From positions 3,296,501-3,360,500 of the forward strand of contig NW_026947488.1 of assembly GCF_034190915.1 (NCBI RefSeq): a stretch of DNA of 64,000 bases. The letters are read 5' to 3'. Both the position numbers and the translations under genes were made by a program. This DNA is from Cavia porcellus (Eukaryota > Chordata > Mammalia > Rodentia > Caviidae). Shown here in pieces: positions 35,946 through 47,590 of the stretch (the first letter of the stretch is position 1; the number at the start of each line of letters is the position of its first letter). The notes beneath the pieces are model-generated. The model was not told the origin of the DNA, made no database searches, and saw nothing but the letters and a program-made list of their open reading frames with translations.

Positions 35946-37286
35946 AGCTACTCCTCACAGCATCAGTGTCTAAGGTGCTGCTTGCTCAGGCCACCAGAAT
36001 CCTAGGCTTTGTGGGACAGCTGAGGGTGTGCAAAGCTCTTCTCTGCTCTCCAGCGGTCCAGGGGAAGGTGGCCCATGTCTCTCCTTCTCTGGTTCTCTGT
36101 TCTCAACAGTGCAACATTAGTTTCTGGTTAAAAGTTGAGCACACTGAGCGGGTTTCTCTCCCACACTGGCTTTGGCTCCTCAGGATGAACAGAACCGAGG
36201 TCAAGTTTCACTCCACCTTCTGCCTGGACTGCAGCTGGACAATGTCTCTCTGGCTCAGGGATGAACGGAGCACCAGCTTCTCTACAAGACACCCTCATAG
36301 ATGTCTTTTAGGTAAAACACGGCTGTGAAAACAAGCTCACCCACACAGTACAGAGCCCTCTCCTAACTGTCCAGAGAAGAGACAGGACCCTGCTCTGGAT
36401 ACCAGTGGGTCACGAGCAAATCTGGCACAGGCCAGTTCAGACCCACAGGTGTCTCTGCTCCCTCCTGGGGAACAGACCTGGTTCCTATCCAGGGTGACCA
36501 AGGCATCAAGACAGCCAGGCAGGCATGGAAAGAGGCATAGATAGAGAGTTACTGGCCAACTCTCTAAACTGTAGGACTGAAGCCACTGTGTACCCACAGA
36601 GAGACACTCACACTGACACAGGGACACACAGTTTATACATACCAACCTTAGAAAATTATCCCTTAATGAGTACAGTGGTTTTAAAGTTGATTTCCTAATA
36701 AACATATCTATGTGTTTACCGTATTTATAACTGTGATTTTTTTTTCTTATTTAATCCCTTCACTAATTTGCCTGAAAAGGCAATGTCATGATTTTAATGG
36801 AGATTCTTGGCGTCACTCAGCCTGACCTCACTTGAGGCATGAGTGTGATTCCAGATGATGTGGAGGTAGATGGCTTTGAACATTAAGGAGGTTCACTTTG
36901 ATTGCTGCTTTAACAAAGGCCTCTAGCAGAGCCAGGTGCCTAAGCTTCAGTCCTTTGCCTCACTTCTCACTGCACAGTGCTGCTGCCCTCGATAGCCTAT
37001 TAAGATGGCAATTCTCTCCAGGATCATTCTCATAGGTATCTTTTAGGTGGAATTCATTACCTGAAATAAAATCAATTGGTCAATACGAATCTTTCACATT
37101 TTAATACTTCAAAGAACTGATAAATATTGTGTTAGTGTATTTTGCAGCTTGACTCATGGGTCAGATGAACTAAATTTCCCTTTTCCCATTCTATCATTAC
37201 TCTGTTTGGATTTCAGAGTTGCTCTAACCTTATAAAATTAATTAGAAATACGTGTGTTTTCCACTCTCACAAACAAACTATCCGCT
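35946..37286. other. Unique sequence
   Basis: No gene or clear repeat recognised. Bases 36720-37260 are AT-rich. The 122-aa frame at 36337-36705 (minus) has no motif. Confidence 0.4.
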
Positions 37287-39524
37287 TGTCTTAGCCACTT
37301 TCCTGTCCCTAAAGTGTGGAACCTGACACCTGTGACTGGAAGGAGAGATTTATTGTGGTTCATGGCTTCAGTTTGTGGTAGGCAGGCGCTGGGGCACACA
37401 GAAGAGGGCACAGGGGCGTGGCAGGGGGCGTGGCAAGTGAAAAGGTGTTCAACCCTGACAGCGGAGAAGAGGATGGAGAGGGAGGATCTGGGAAAAGGAT
37501 ACGCTTTTTTAGGCCGTGACTCTGGTGATCCACCTCTAATCCACCTTCTCCTAACAACAAATTCAGCTGCCAAACCCATCAGTATGTGAATCCCCGATGA
37601 GTAGAGCACCCCACCATCCACTCACTTTTCACAGACTTGAGAATTTTGGAGGACATTTCACATCTAAATGGCAGCATTCTGCTCTGGGCCCCACAAGGCT
37701 CAAGTCTGTATTATCATGCGGTATGCGTTTAGTCCGTCTCTGAAAGTCACTGAAGCCTTAACGGTTCCAGCATTGCTGAAAAGTCCAACTCCAGTCTCTT
37801 TTGAGACTGAAAGTGAACTCTGAGATGTGAATGCCTCAAAATCAAAAAGAAAGTTAAACACTTTCAATATGCAACAGCGGTGAACATTCTCCTTTTAAAA
37901 GGGAGAAATAGGAGGATAGAAAGGATTTGAGCCAAAACAAGACTGAAATCTAGCAGGACAAACATTAAATCCTGTAGCTCCAATTACAGACCTGGGGCAG
38001 GTTGTGCTTACATGTGGGTTTCTAAGGACTTGGGTGCTCCTGTCCCACGGTGCTACTGGTCACAGCATGCATAATCTGCACTTAGGGTGGCTCCTGTCAC
38101 TGCCCAGAGCTTTCCTTGACAGGTGTTCCACATTCCTCACGTTTCCAACTTCCTGGGGTCGGAGTCCTCACTGCACTTTGGCTCACCCTCCCAGTTTCAT
38201 GCATTGCCTTCTCAGGGGTCCACTGACTGGCTTCATAGGTATTTTTTATTGAAATCTGGGTGGAAATCTTCCTGACCCCGTAATTCTTGCATTCTTTGCA
38301 GCCATAAAACAAACATCAAGTGGGTGAGGGCAAGGTGTGCTGCCAGCTTGAGCTGGCAGGGACCCTTTGGGCTATGCCTGCAGTGGACTCTGAGTGGCTG
38401 GACGTCCTGGCATGTTGAAATGAATCCCAGTCCCAGGGAAACAATTCCCTAGGTGGCCTTTCCCCAGCAAGTGTCCAACAGACTCTCTTCTCAGATGAAA
38501 TCTCTATATTTTACAGCCTTGAGTCGCGAAGGTGAGGATGGTGCTGATTCTTGGCATGCCATCAAACCATTTCTGCTGTTGCTCTGATGCAAAGTAGCTG
38601 GCTTCTTGCTGCCATCTTTCACTCCAACTTTGCCATTATTTCCTTTTGCAAAACTGGGAACTTTCTTTATTTTTGGCTCTGCCTTTTGCTTTTGATTCTC
38701 ACTGTAAATCTGGCTAAAAGCAGCCATCAGCACCCACATTACAACCTGAACATCAGCTTGCTTTGAAATTTCCTCCACCGGATTCATTAGTCCCTATTGC
38801 CTAATCTCAGTCTCCCACAAAGTCTCAAGACATGGATAAAGCATAGACACATATTGTGCCTGGGAACACCACACATGGCCTATACTCCAACTGCCAATGG
38901 AGTTCTTTTTCCCAAATGAAACCTCTTGAATCTGGCCTTTGCCACTTGCATTCCTATGAGCATTCTGATCTCCTGAGCTCCAATCAGAATCATCCATCAC
39001 AATCTGCTTATGGTACTCTAGGACTTCCATAGCTGACCGCTCCAAATCTTCCCAAGCTCCTTCAAAGCTCCTTCCAAAGGCTTCTAAACCGCATGGTCGT
39101 GTGAAGTCACACCAACTTCCTTCTCAGTAACAGTGTCTGTCTAAGCCACTTTCCTTTTGCTGAACACAAAATGTAGCACCTGCAGCTGGAAGGAGGACAG
39201 GTTTACTTTGGCTCATGCTTTCATTTCGTAGTTGCCTGGCTCCAAGGCAGAAATGGGATGGTAGAGAGGGGCATGGAAGAGAAAAGGGGACACAACCTAT
39301 GGGAACCAGGAAGCAGAAAGAAAGGGGGATCTGGGGACAGGAACACACTGTTCTATGCCACACCCCTACTGACTTCTAACTGGTTTCCGTCTCCTAACAG
39401 CACATTCTGCTTCCGATCCCATCAGTGGATGAATCTACTGATGGGCACAGTGTCCGTATGATCCAGTTGCCTTCCACATATGTGAGGATTTGGGGAGACA
39501 GTTTAGATCTGAAATATAACCCCA
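37287..39524 (-). mobile_element. Second MaLR provirus, two 387-bp LTRs
   Basis: A complete minus-strand MaLR element of 2238 bp. The LTRs are 37287-37673 and 39138-39524, by my boundaries both exactly 387 bp. In plus-strand reading they begin TGTCTTAGCCACTTTCC and TGTCTAAGCCACTTTCC. The 1464-bp interior aligns with that of the 23825-26263 element ('cattgctgaaaagtccaact', 'caaaaagaaagttaaacac') but lacks its 122-bp duplication. No gag-pol is encoded. A short relic frame lies at 38794-39045. The LTRs have diverged and the copy is fixed and inactive. No convincing 5-bp target duplication was found. Confidence 0.87.
38794..39045 (-). pseudogene. Residual MaLR internal frame
   Basis: An 83-codon frame just inside the 5' LTR in element sense, homologous to the frames at 25514-25744 and 63582-63866. 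Conserved spots include SSGDQNAHRN and FGKKNS. This is a relic of the proposed gag-derived interior, with no sign of present function. Confidence 0.55.
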
Positions 39525-41587
39525 TTTCTTAGTGGTCAGATGGCATTCATGCACATTTAGCCTCCTACCTAGGCTCCATGTAGTTTTAAGAATCAGAGAG
39601 GTATAAAGATGTGGAAATGAGGCATGTGGGATGTCACAGGATTTGAACCCTTCTGCATTTCCTAATTGTGAGAAAAGGAAGGCAATCCGCTGGTTCTGTC
39701 TGTGCACAGGGTGTGCAGTCTGACATCCACCCCTCAGCACTATTTCAAGGCATCTCCTGAGGTCTCTCCAATGAAGGAGTCAGCACATTCCTTCCAGAAA
39801 CCAACAGTCTGCAGGGAAATTAAGCTCTAAGAAGGAGAAAGTATAAATGCAAGAGCCAGAAAGGAGGCAATAGTAGGCTTAGGGCCACTGAGCTAGTGTC
39901 GGCGCAGAGCCAGGGTGGCAGCTCCCTGGTGGGGGGAGACCACTGCCCCAGGAAAGGGACTAAGAAGAGGGTAGGGGATTTTGACTTCTTTTGCAATTTT
40001 GACAGCTGTCTTACCTGGCTATGCACAAATGTCCCATTGTCCCCCTAGTTCAAATTTTGACTGCTCCATCTTGCTGGTGTGCCTGGCAAACCTCCCTGAG
40101 GAAGGGGATAGGCATTTTCTAAATTGCACTGAGACACCAGGCTTCACTGAGGGGTTGGTTGCTATGGACTCAGATCCATTCAATATCAGGCACCACTGGA
40201 GATCCTGAGAGACAGGCTCCTTAGAGAGGAGCAGCCAGAGGGAAGAGATGTCCTTACCAAAACTGAGCCAGTTCGAGGCAGAGCTTGATCTCAAACCTTG
40301 CCTGGATTTGAATCATGACTCCTTCCCCTTGGGCTTCTTTGGTTCTTCAATAATAGGGTTAAATTAAAGATCAGTGATTCTAACCTGGGAGCAATTCTGT
40401 CACCTCATTATCTCTCCAGGGGGCCATTAGCTGATGCTTGGAGTCTTTTTTGATTGCCACAACTGAGACAGGGGTGCCATTGGCATTAATGGGTAGAGGG
40501 AAAGGCTCCTGCTCCATGTCCTACAGTGCCCAGGACATAAAGTAGGGCTGTGAGGGGGGAACCAGGGTGGCTTTGCCTATTCCCCTTGGGCAAAGCTGTG
40601 CATGGCAGGAATGCTAATAGGCTGGGATCCTGTGACCACCAGATAGTGTAAAAATGTTCAGGGTTTCAATTCTGCTGTGATGGGCATGGAGCACCAATAT
40701 TTGTGATAACTCAGGGGAAGTCAGATCCTCACTGAGGTATAAGGGACCACATGCTGACACACAGGAGGAGGAGGTTCTGCTCCTTGGAGCTTCTCTCCTA
40801 CTCCGTTTGTTCAAAACCTTCCTCTCCTCTCTTATTCCTCAGTTCCTTCTACAGCACTTCTGACTTAGCACAGCACAGGTAGTAAGAAAATACCTGTAGA
40901 TTAAGTGAGCAAACACGCATTGGCCTTTGTCTCACAGATGCAATCATTTAAGTATGTCCATGTCGTCTGCAGTGGACTACCAGTTTGTTTGGATGGGAGT
41001 GGCATTTTGGAGCTGCCTTGGTACAGGGCAGTGGGTGTCACCAGAGCATGCCCAAGGCTGATGTCACCATCTGACCAGGCTAGGAGGTGGCACTGCTCCA
41101 TTTCTGCCATGCTCTGTTCAGTGGAAGCAGGTCATGAGGTGCAGTCCCCACGTGAAAGGGACAGCTCTTAGGTATGGATCACAAATGATGGGTGATCACA
41201 ACTGCCATGGTCATTGCCCTCCCCTGGGGAACTTCTCTGGCACTTGGTCACTTGAATCAGGCAATGGATGTGTCATCTCATTACTTCAGCAAATGCAACA
41301 GCATATTTACTTAAAATGTGCTAAGAATGTCCAGGCCAGAGGGTAGATCTGGAGAACTGATATTCCACACAGCCTTTGTGGCTCCCACAACACATCCTTA
41401 AACACTGCTGACCTTGACAGAGGGAACTTTGTAGACAACCTGAGACCCTGAGATTAACAAACAAAGTCATCTTTTGGTGTGTAGGGTTAGGGTTTTTCTC
41501 CCTGAAGGAGTTGGAAATCAAACTCTCCATGCCAGGGTCTCCCCAGATCTACACAGGGAATGGAGGTTCCTGGGGCTGCATTACACA
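39525..41587. other. Unique sequence
   Basis: No gene recognised. Bases 40260-40440 hold some MIR-like wording, too weak to call. Frames up to 101 aa are chance-like. Confidence 0.4.
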
Positions 41588-42000
41588 TTTCCACAAAATG
41601 GGTGGATTTAAGCCACAGAAAGCTTTTCCTCCTCCACGGCTCTGGAATACAGAGACTTGGGTCCAAGGCTGTCACAGGATTATTCCTTCTGAGGTTTGTA
41701 GAAGAGTCTGTTCCCACACCTTCCTTAGTCTCTGATGACTCGAGAAACCCTTGGTGGCTTGGGGCTGCTCATAGCTAAGTCACTCTGATCTCTGCCTCTG
41801 TTGCCATGTGGCACAGTCCCTTCCATGTCTCTGGGCTGGTTTTGCTGTAAGGATCTCAACCATGGGCTTAGTGCCCACCTGGATTCATTCTGATGTCATC
41901 TTAACTAGGTGACATCCACAAAGAGACTACTTTTAAAAGGCCACATTCAATGCCTCTGGGTTTGGATTGATCATATCTCTTTGAGGGATGAAATGGAATT
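41588..42000 (-). mobile_element. MLT-type LTR, antisense, near full length
   Basis: 'ccacaaaatgggtggattta' followed by 'agccacagaaagc' matches the antisense MLT end (cacaaactgggtggcttaaacaacagaaa). 'gatctctgcctctgttgcc', 'gatgtcatcttaactaggtg' and 'aggccacattcaatgcc' follow in the expected order. A solo LTR, ancient. Confidence 0.8.
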
Positions 42001-42224
42001 TGTGTGAGGCATTGTGCAAATAGATTTTTAAATGTCATCTCTGCTTTCCAAAGTCACGAAAGTCCGGCTTTCTGTGAATTTTGCCCTATTATAGATACAC
42101 AGCTCGTCTGCAGCCTCTGTGAGCTTGGGCAGCTTCTGGACTCATCTCTTCTCTTTTGCCCTCAGTCTGCGAGTCAGTCAGACACATTACCGTGTAACAC
42201 TTCCTCCGAGTTAAAGCTCTACTG
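42001..42224. other. Short unique stretch, chance frame start
   Basis: A 179-codon frame runs from 42004 to 42543, but its second half lies in an L2 repeat and it has no protein motif. Nothing else is recognised here. Confidence 0.5.
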
Positions 42225-42565
42225 TGACGGTTACACCGGCTGCTTCCTACTTGCTGGCCTTTGCTTCTGCTGTCCCCTGTGCTTGGAGTACGGTGCCACC
42301 ATTCTCTCTCGTTATTTCAGGCTTAGCTTCAGTGTCCATCCGCAGGCAGCCACCCTGTTCTCTGCTGCCCAGCTCATGCCCAGCTCCTCTACTCTGTCTT
42401 GTCGTCTTCATAGCAAGTGGCACCAGTCCTGCCCCTTCCCTGTCTCACTGACCAGATGTAGACTAAAACGGCCGAGCCCTCTGGTCCTTGCTGCTGCCTC
42501 CTCATTTTTAGAACACCACCTGCCACCTGACAGGTGCTCATAAATATTCATGGATGGACGAATGT
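42225..42565 (+). mobile_element. L2 LINE 3' region, sense
   Basis: 'ggcctttgcttctgctgtcc' matches L2 ggtctttgcacatgctgttcc. 'cttcatagcaagtggcacc' and the terminal 'gacaggtgctcataaatatt' then 'catggatggacgaatg' match ttcatagcacttatcac and taggtgctcaataaatatttgttgaatgaatg. L2 is an ancient non-LTR retroelement, dead in eutherians. Confidence 0.78.
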
Positions 42566-43064
42566 CTCCCTGCCATCCTATGAATTATTCTGGTCCAGGG
42601 TACGTGTCCAGCAGTGCATTTTATCTTTGTTTTACCCAGAGGGGCCAGGAAAATCTTTGCATTCAAAAGTCTCTCAATCAGGGTCTACTACACAAATGAA
42701 TGCAGTAAATTAATGGGTTTATTCATGATGTGACAGGTTCATACTGGTTGTCCAATGTAGGAAAAGTGGAGCCTGAGAAACATTCTGTTTGATAGTACAG
42801 AATTCTTGTTTTACTGAATTCAATCATGTATCGTTCATTTTGTGATTCTCCTCATCTGCATACTACTAGCACAACCATTTATGTAATATGTTCTTTAAAC
42901 TAGCTCAATTTTTAAACATAAATCAATTTATTCAGTAATAAAGCTTTTGTCATTATTGTAAATGGCAAATCATTTACAATAAATAGGATGTAATTCTTGA
43001 AACTAAATATAATAAAATGAAATTATGCTATCAAATTCTGCTGCATACAGAAGGATTTGAGTGT
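42566..43064. other. AT-rich unique sequence with palindrome
   Basis: No gene recognised. Holds a 12-bp perfect inverted repeat at 42953-42982 amid TAAT-rich sequence. A candidate regulatory or conserved segment, unproven. Confidence 0.45.
42953..42982. repeat. Perfect 12-bp inverted repeat, 6-nt loop
   Basis: TTATTGTAAATG pairs exactly with CATTTACAATAA across GCAAAT. It sits in AT-rich unique sequence rather than inside a recognised transposon. Confidence 0.95.
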
Positions 43065-43240
43065 GAGGCTGGAATTATTTTATAGAAGGACATTAGGTAG
43101 TGAACTTGCACTATGGTTTTGTGAGATGTTACCATTGGAAGGGGCTTGAGAGTGGGCCCATTGGCTGCCTCTGTATTATTTCATACAACTGCATGAGAAT
43201 CTGTGACTACTTCAAATGAAAAAGTATAATTTTAAAAAGG
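43065..43240 (+). mobile_element. Old L1 3' terminus, sense
   Basis: 'gagatgttaccattggaag' and 'tctgtattatttcatacaac' then 'aaaaagtataattttaaaa' match the common L1 3' end (caagatgttaccattgggg ... actattttttgcaactt ... aaaataaaaagttaaaa). Confidence 0.6.
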
Positions 43241-43679
43241 AGATGGCAAGTGCTGTGGGGATGCTGGAGAGCAGTGCCTCAATTTATCAGAGGCACGGAG
43301 AAGTACTGAGAAGGAGGTGAGCTCTCAGAAGCATGGTTCCACCGTATTTCATGCCATTTCTGTGTGCCAGTCAGTCATTTCAGAAAAGGACAGTAGTGCA
43401 TGGCCCACACGCCAGGTAACACTAGTACAGGAGGGTGGAAAGCTGATAGACTGGGAATTCATACAGCCCTCTGCAGTCATCTTGGACCCTGACCCCATGA
43501 TTCCTCATGAGAGCGTGACAGTCACCGAGGAACGTCTGTCTAGGATCTGTCAAGAATGTGGATCCCCAGAGATCTCACACATTACGGGTGGAGGCAGAAT
43601 GATGGGAAAATCGGTCAGCAAGTTCTTAAATTTAACACATCCTGTTCTCAGCCTCATCAGCTGCATTCCTGGATATTCT

Positions 43680-44060
43680 CTGTAAATGTGTCTAACCACA
43701 CAAAGACTTGTACATAAATGTCCAACAGCCTTATGCGTAATCATCAAAACTGAAGACACCATGCCTAAAAACAGGTGTTAGATAATCAAATTATCATGTA
43801 TTTACCCAGGGGAAGGACATCTCCTCAGGCACAAAAACAATGAGGTGTCCATGTATGTTCTGCTATGTGCAAGAACAAGGCTGAACCCCAAAGCACTGTT
43901 ATATAGAGTGGAAGCAGCCAGACTCATCAAGGCATATACTGCAGGGTGCTATCCACGTAAAGCTCTTGAACAGTTAAGCCAGCCTGTGCTGAGAGAGGCA
44001 GGTTAACGGGTGCACAGGAGAGAAAAGGTTAGGTATCCACCGCCGAGGAACTGGAGAGGC
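43680..44060 (+). mobile_element. L1 ORF2 tail / 3' region, sense
   Basis: 'caaagacttgtacataaatg' then 'tccaacagccttatgcg' and 'aatcatcaaaactgaag' correspond to aaaacctgtacacgaatgtttatagcagctttattcataattgcc in other L1s. 'agtggaagcagccagac' matches gtgaaagaagccagac. Highly decayed, no frame. Confidence 0.6.
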
Positions 44061-44099
44061 TACTTCTGGGTGAAAAGCACCACTTTGTTTTGATAAAAG

Positions 44100-44480
44100 T
44101 ATGTGTGCCACTCTCACCAAACACCCGAGAAGAACAATTTAAAAGAGGAGAGGTTTCTTTTGGCTCATGGTTTTAGAGGTTTCAGTCCATGGTTGTTTGC
44201 TTCCACTGCTTTTGGGCTTGTGGAGAGGCAGAAATATCATGGAGGAAGGGATGGTGGGAGAATCCTACTCACCTCATGGCAACCAAGAAGCACAGGAGCA
44301 AAAGCCCAAGAAAGAAGGGTCAGTGCCCAGAGATGGCCCCCAAGGTCATACGCCAACAATCCACCCCTTTCAAGTAAGTCTCACTTCCTGTTTCTATAGC
44401 CTTCTAAAGAGATAAAATTATGACATCATGAGTGGTTAATCCATTGATTTCTTTAATATGAAAATAAATCATTGTGGAGT
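44100..44480 (-). mobile_element. MaLR LTR, antisense
   Basis: 'gaggtttcttttggctcatg' and 'gtttcagtccatggttg' form the antisense 3' half of a MaLR LTR. 'gagtggttaatccattgatt' near 44430 belongs to its U3. No partner LTR directly adjacent. Confidence 0.72.
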
Positions 44481-44607
44481 TAGAGGCTGAAGTGTGGGAT
44501 GCTTTGAGCTACTCTAACTTTACTGAAATACTTTTGTATAAAATAAGATGCACATATCGTAAGAGTTTAATGAGATTTGATGAATGAATGTGCCTGTGTA
44601 AGCATTC

Positions 44608-44830
44608 TGTTATAATTTAAATCTAAAGTGCCCCCAAGGCCTCACTGTGTTAAATACTCACTGGCTTATGGAGTTTGGGGAAGTGATTATACCACGAGGA
44701 TTGTGTGCACATGGGCTTGGATAAGGCTCAGGCCACAGACTCCTAAGGTTCCGGTGTACCCCAGTGTACTAGAGAGCAGCAATGTCCTAGATTTTGAGAA
44801 TATCCAGCCCCAATTAGCTTAAACACTGGG
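44608..44830 (+). mobile_element. MaLR LTR 5' part, sense, truncated
   Basis: TGTTATAATTTAAATCTAAA followed by GTGCCCCCAAGGCCTCA is a clear MaLR LTR start. The copy loses recognisable sequence before the next LTR at 44839. Confidence 0.55.
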
Positions 44831-44838
44831 ATTTCTGT

Positions 44839-45292
44839 CTTAGTTCCTTTTCTTATTGTTGAGACACAATACTTGGCACTCGTAAGTTAAGGGAGGGAAG
44901 GTTTATTTTGGTTCACAGTTTGTAGAAGTTTTCAGTCCATCATTGGGCAGCTCCAAGGCAGGGTGGCATGGGAGAAGGGCATCACAGAGGAGAAACAGAA
45001 CATGGCAGGACACGCAGGAGACAGCGAGCAGGAAAAAGCAAGCTTTACTTTCTCCTTTATTCCGTTCTCCTTTATTCCATTCAGGCTGCAAGCATCACAG
45101 CTGGTGATACCCATGGCCAGGATGGACCTTCCCACTACTCATACCCAGAACAACACTAACCCAGTCAGTGGACTAATTTAGTTATCACACATTTTATCCA
45201 TAGTCACATGCTTTAGATTCAGCCACCTCTGAAAAGCTCCATCTCTGAGCACACGAGGCTTTAGGGGGACCTCCAGACACAAGCCTTAACAG
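44839..45292 (-). mobile_element. MaLR LTR, antisense, full length
   Basis: Plus-strand start 'ttagttccttttcttattg' then 'aaggtttattttggttcaca' is the LTR 3' end, including an AATAAA-type signal (plus TTTATT at about 44901). The 5' end in element sense is TGTTAAGGCTTGTGTCTGG at about 45292. A 12-bp local duplication 'attccgttctcc/attccattcagg' is minor. Solo LTR. Confidence 0.83.
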
Positions 45293-45675
45293 GTTCCCTG
45301 TGTCATGGCAGGACTCCTGAGAGGTGAAAGGGATCTACCCAAAAGTGCTCAGAGGATGGAGCCATGGCTACTGAGAACACAATTCCCTCCATGATGGAGA
45401 CTGCTTGGTGCAAAGCCCCAGATAGAATGTAGGTGCGTGGAGAGGATGGACCCTGAATAACTAAGACACAGTTTCCACTTTCTGCACAAATGAGGATTTG
45501 GTGCTGCAGGCAAGGAAGGTGCTGTTCGTGTACACCTGGGCTACAAGGATTGGGGTTACCATGCAGCATTTTTAGTTGATTTAATCTGAGTTGACAAAAA
45601 GGGGACCCCTGCAATCCCCAATTCCTGAAAAAGTTGTTGGAAAATGAAAGTAGGGTCAATTAGTTTCATCTACAA

Positions 45676-45770
45676 GTCCTTCCTTTCTTCTTCATCCAGC
45701 AAGTGTTAACGAGCACCTACTGTGCTCCAGACCCCAGGATAAATCCTGGGGACACAAAGCGGAACACACA
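45676..45770 (-). mobile_element. L2 3' end fragment, antisense
   Basis: 'atccagcaagtgttaacg' followed by 'agcacctactgtgctccag' and 'ggataaatcctggggacac' matches the antisense L2 terminus (caacaaatatttattgagcacctactatgtgccagg). Confidence 0.62.
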
Positions 45771-46010
45771 CAGGGCCAGGCTGAATCAGAAGAAGATTCT
45801 GGAAGCTGCTGTGTTTCATATTCCTGGCTCGGAACCAGGTGACTGATCTTTTCCTGCTTCTAATTTTCAAAAGCTATGTAATGAATAAACAACATTCTTT
45901 TCTAAACAGGTTCTGAAGTGAGTCAGCTCTGGGTAAACACTGACATGCGTTCTGATAAAGAGCAGAGTGGCAGCAGGTCTGGGGGAAGAGGTGGGCGCAA
46001 AGCTCCAGCC

Positions 46011-46090
46011 AGCCGTGGGCAGAGGCAGCCGTGGGCAGAGGCAGCCATGGGCAGAGGCAGCCATGGGCAGAGGCAGCCATGGGCAGAGGC
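46011..46090 (+). repeat. 16-bp minisatellite, 5 copies
   Basis: Five head-to-tail units of AGCCRTGGGCAGAGGC. The first two units carry G and the last three carry A at the R position. Short proline/glycine/alanine frames over it are artefacts of the repeat. Confidence 0.97.
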
Positions 46091-47100
46091 AGGAGGCAGC
46101 TCTGTGTCTGGGTGAACACTGCACCAGGCACCCTAGAGTGAGAGGGAGGAGAAGCCCTCTCAGTTGCCCTTCCGGGTGTCCAAGTCTCCTCCTCTAGCAT
46201 CTCCAGGCCAGGTGCTGTTCAGTGCCCCCCGTCAGGCAGCTTTGGTGTGAGAGCTGTGTCCTCTCAACTGTGCAGACTTAATTATTTAAAATTTACTTTT
46301 ATTTTTTATGTTTTTGTTAGTTGCTGAAATACTACATATCGCCACACTCAAGCTGAGGGCAGACCTGTTCCTCCAGCACCCGGAAGGTGAAATACACATT
46401 TTTCCCAATGCTTCTACCATTGGTGCTGCAGGTGACCTCACTACGAGTGCAGAGCTTTGGTAGAAGGAGCACCCTGTTCAGGTTCTGGAGGGTGGAGGAG
46501 GGTCGAGAGAGATGCTCTGGGAGACCAGAAGAGCAGAGGCTGGCGTGCCCTGCTGGTCAGGGCTCCAGCATCTTGTGGGGTGTAAGGTACCAGAAGGCAG
46601 GGCAGTAACACAGTGCAGTGCTGGTGGGGTTCAGGAGTTCCGCAGTGTATCTCCTGGTTCCCGACATCTGCCCTGTTTTCCCTGGCCTTCCTGAAGGGGC
46701 TGGACACCACTCAGATTTTATAATAAAGTAGTTTCTGCTAAAACTAGCAGGACTGGGTTCTGCTACTCATAACCGAGGGCTCTGTCTTACAGAGTCGCCA
46801 GCGGACTGCCATCTCATGAAACAGAAAATCTTTCAAAGCTCGAGTGGATCTTCACAAAGCAATGGCCATCTGGGTAGGCAGCAGTGGCCTGTTTGGAAGG
46901 AACTAGGGGCTGACCAATCAGCCACCCACACCACAGCCCCGGCTCTCTCACAGACTGTGACTCTGCCTGCCTGGCTTACACGGGCCGCTGAGCTGGGGCT
47001 GACCTGGAGTCCTGCAGATGTGCAGTGACAGGGCTGCTATATGGCAGCTGTCCTCTCCCTGTGCCTCCATCCCCTGTCTTTGGACCCAAAAGTCTTACTA

Positions 47101-47590
47101 TTTTCAGAATAATATCATTAATTATTTAAGAGAACCAAGTTTTTAGTTCTCTCCTAATGTTTGCAGCAAACAAAATCAAGTCAGGAAGTTAAATGGATGG
47201 GGAGAGTAAAAGAAAGATTGATGAGAGATTCAGAAGTAGAGAGAAATGTATTTTCTTTCCCTCTGATGGAAAATGCCATTATCTGGTTGTGGGCTATTAA
47301 TATGCCATTTGTATACTGGAGGAATATCATGTTCGCAGAAATTAATCTATCAGCTTTCTCTGCGGTGACCAGCGCTGTCAGCCTAACAGCCACCGAGAAG
47401 CTGCTGCTGCGGAACAGGACTAAATGGCAGTGCAAATAGAGATACACTGTGCTTCTTCAGACGCCTAAGTAGATTAACTTGCTTATTGATTAGCTGGCTT
47501 GTAAATTAATGAGTTATCCCCATTAATTATGTGTGTGTCTTCATAAAAGTTCTCATCGGATTTCCTTGTGATAAAGTGTGCTAGGTAAGG
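47101..47590. promoter_or_regulatory. Candidate conserved enhancer-like element
   Basis: An AT-rich, repeat-free block with several homeodomain-type cores: CATTAATTATTTAAG near 47117, TTGATTAGCTGG near 47486, AAATTAATGAG near 47502 and CATTAATTATGTG near 47521. Between them lies a moderately GC stretch that keeps a 92-codon plus frame without known motif. The look is that of a deeply conserved non-coding element, but one sequence cannot show conservation, so this is inference. Confidence 0.35.

Noticed and set aside
42004..42543. 179-codon plus frame as a gene
   Set aside because: Its second half is an L2 repeat in sense orientation; no protein motif.
43317..43685. 122-codon plus frame between L1 pieces
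   Set aside because: No motif; lies between fragments of an old L1 and may itself be repeat-derived.
46011..46090. CRISPR-like array
   Set aside because: Units are directly adjacent with no spacers; a mammalian minisatellite.
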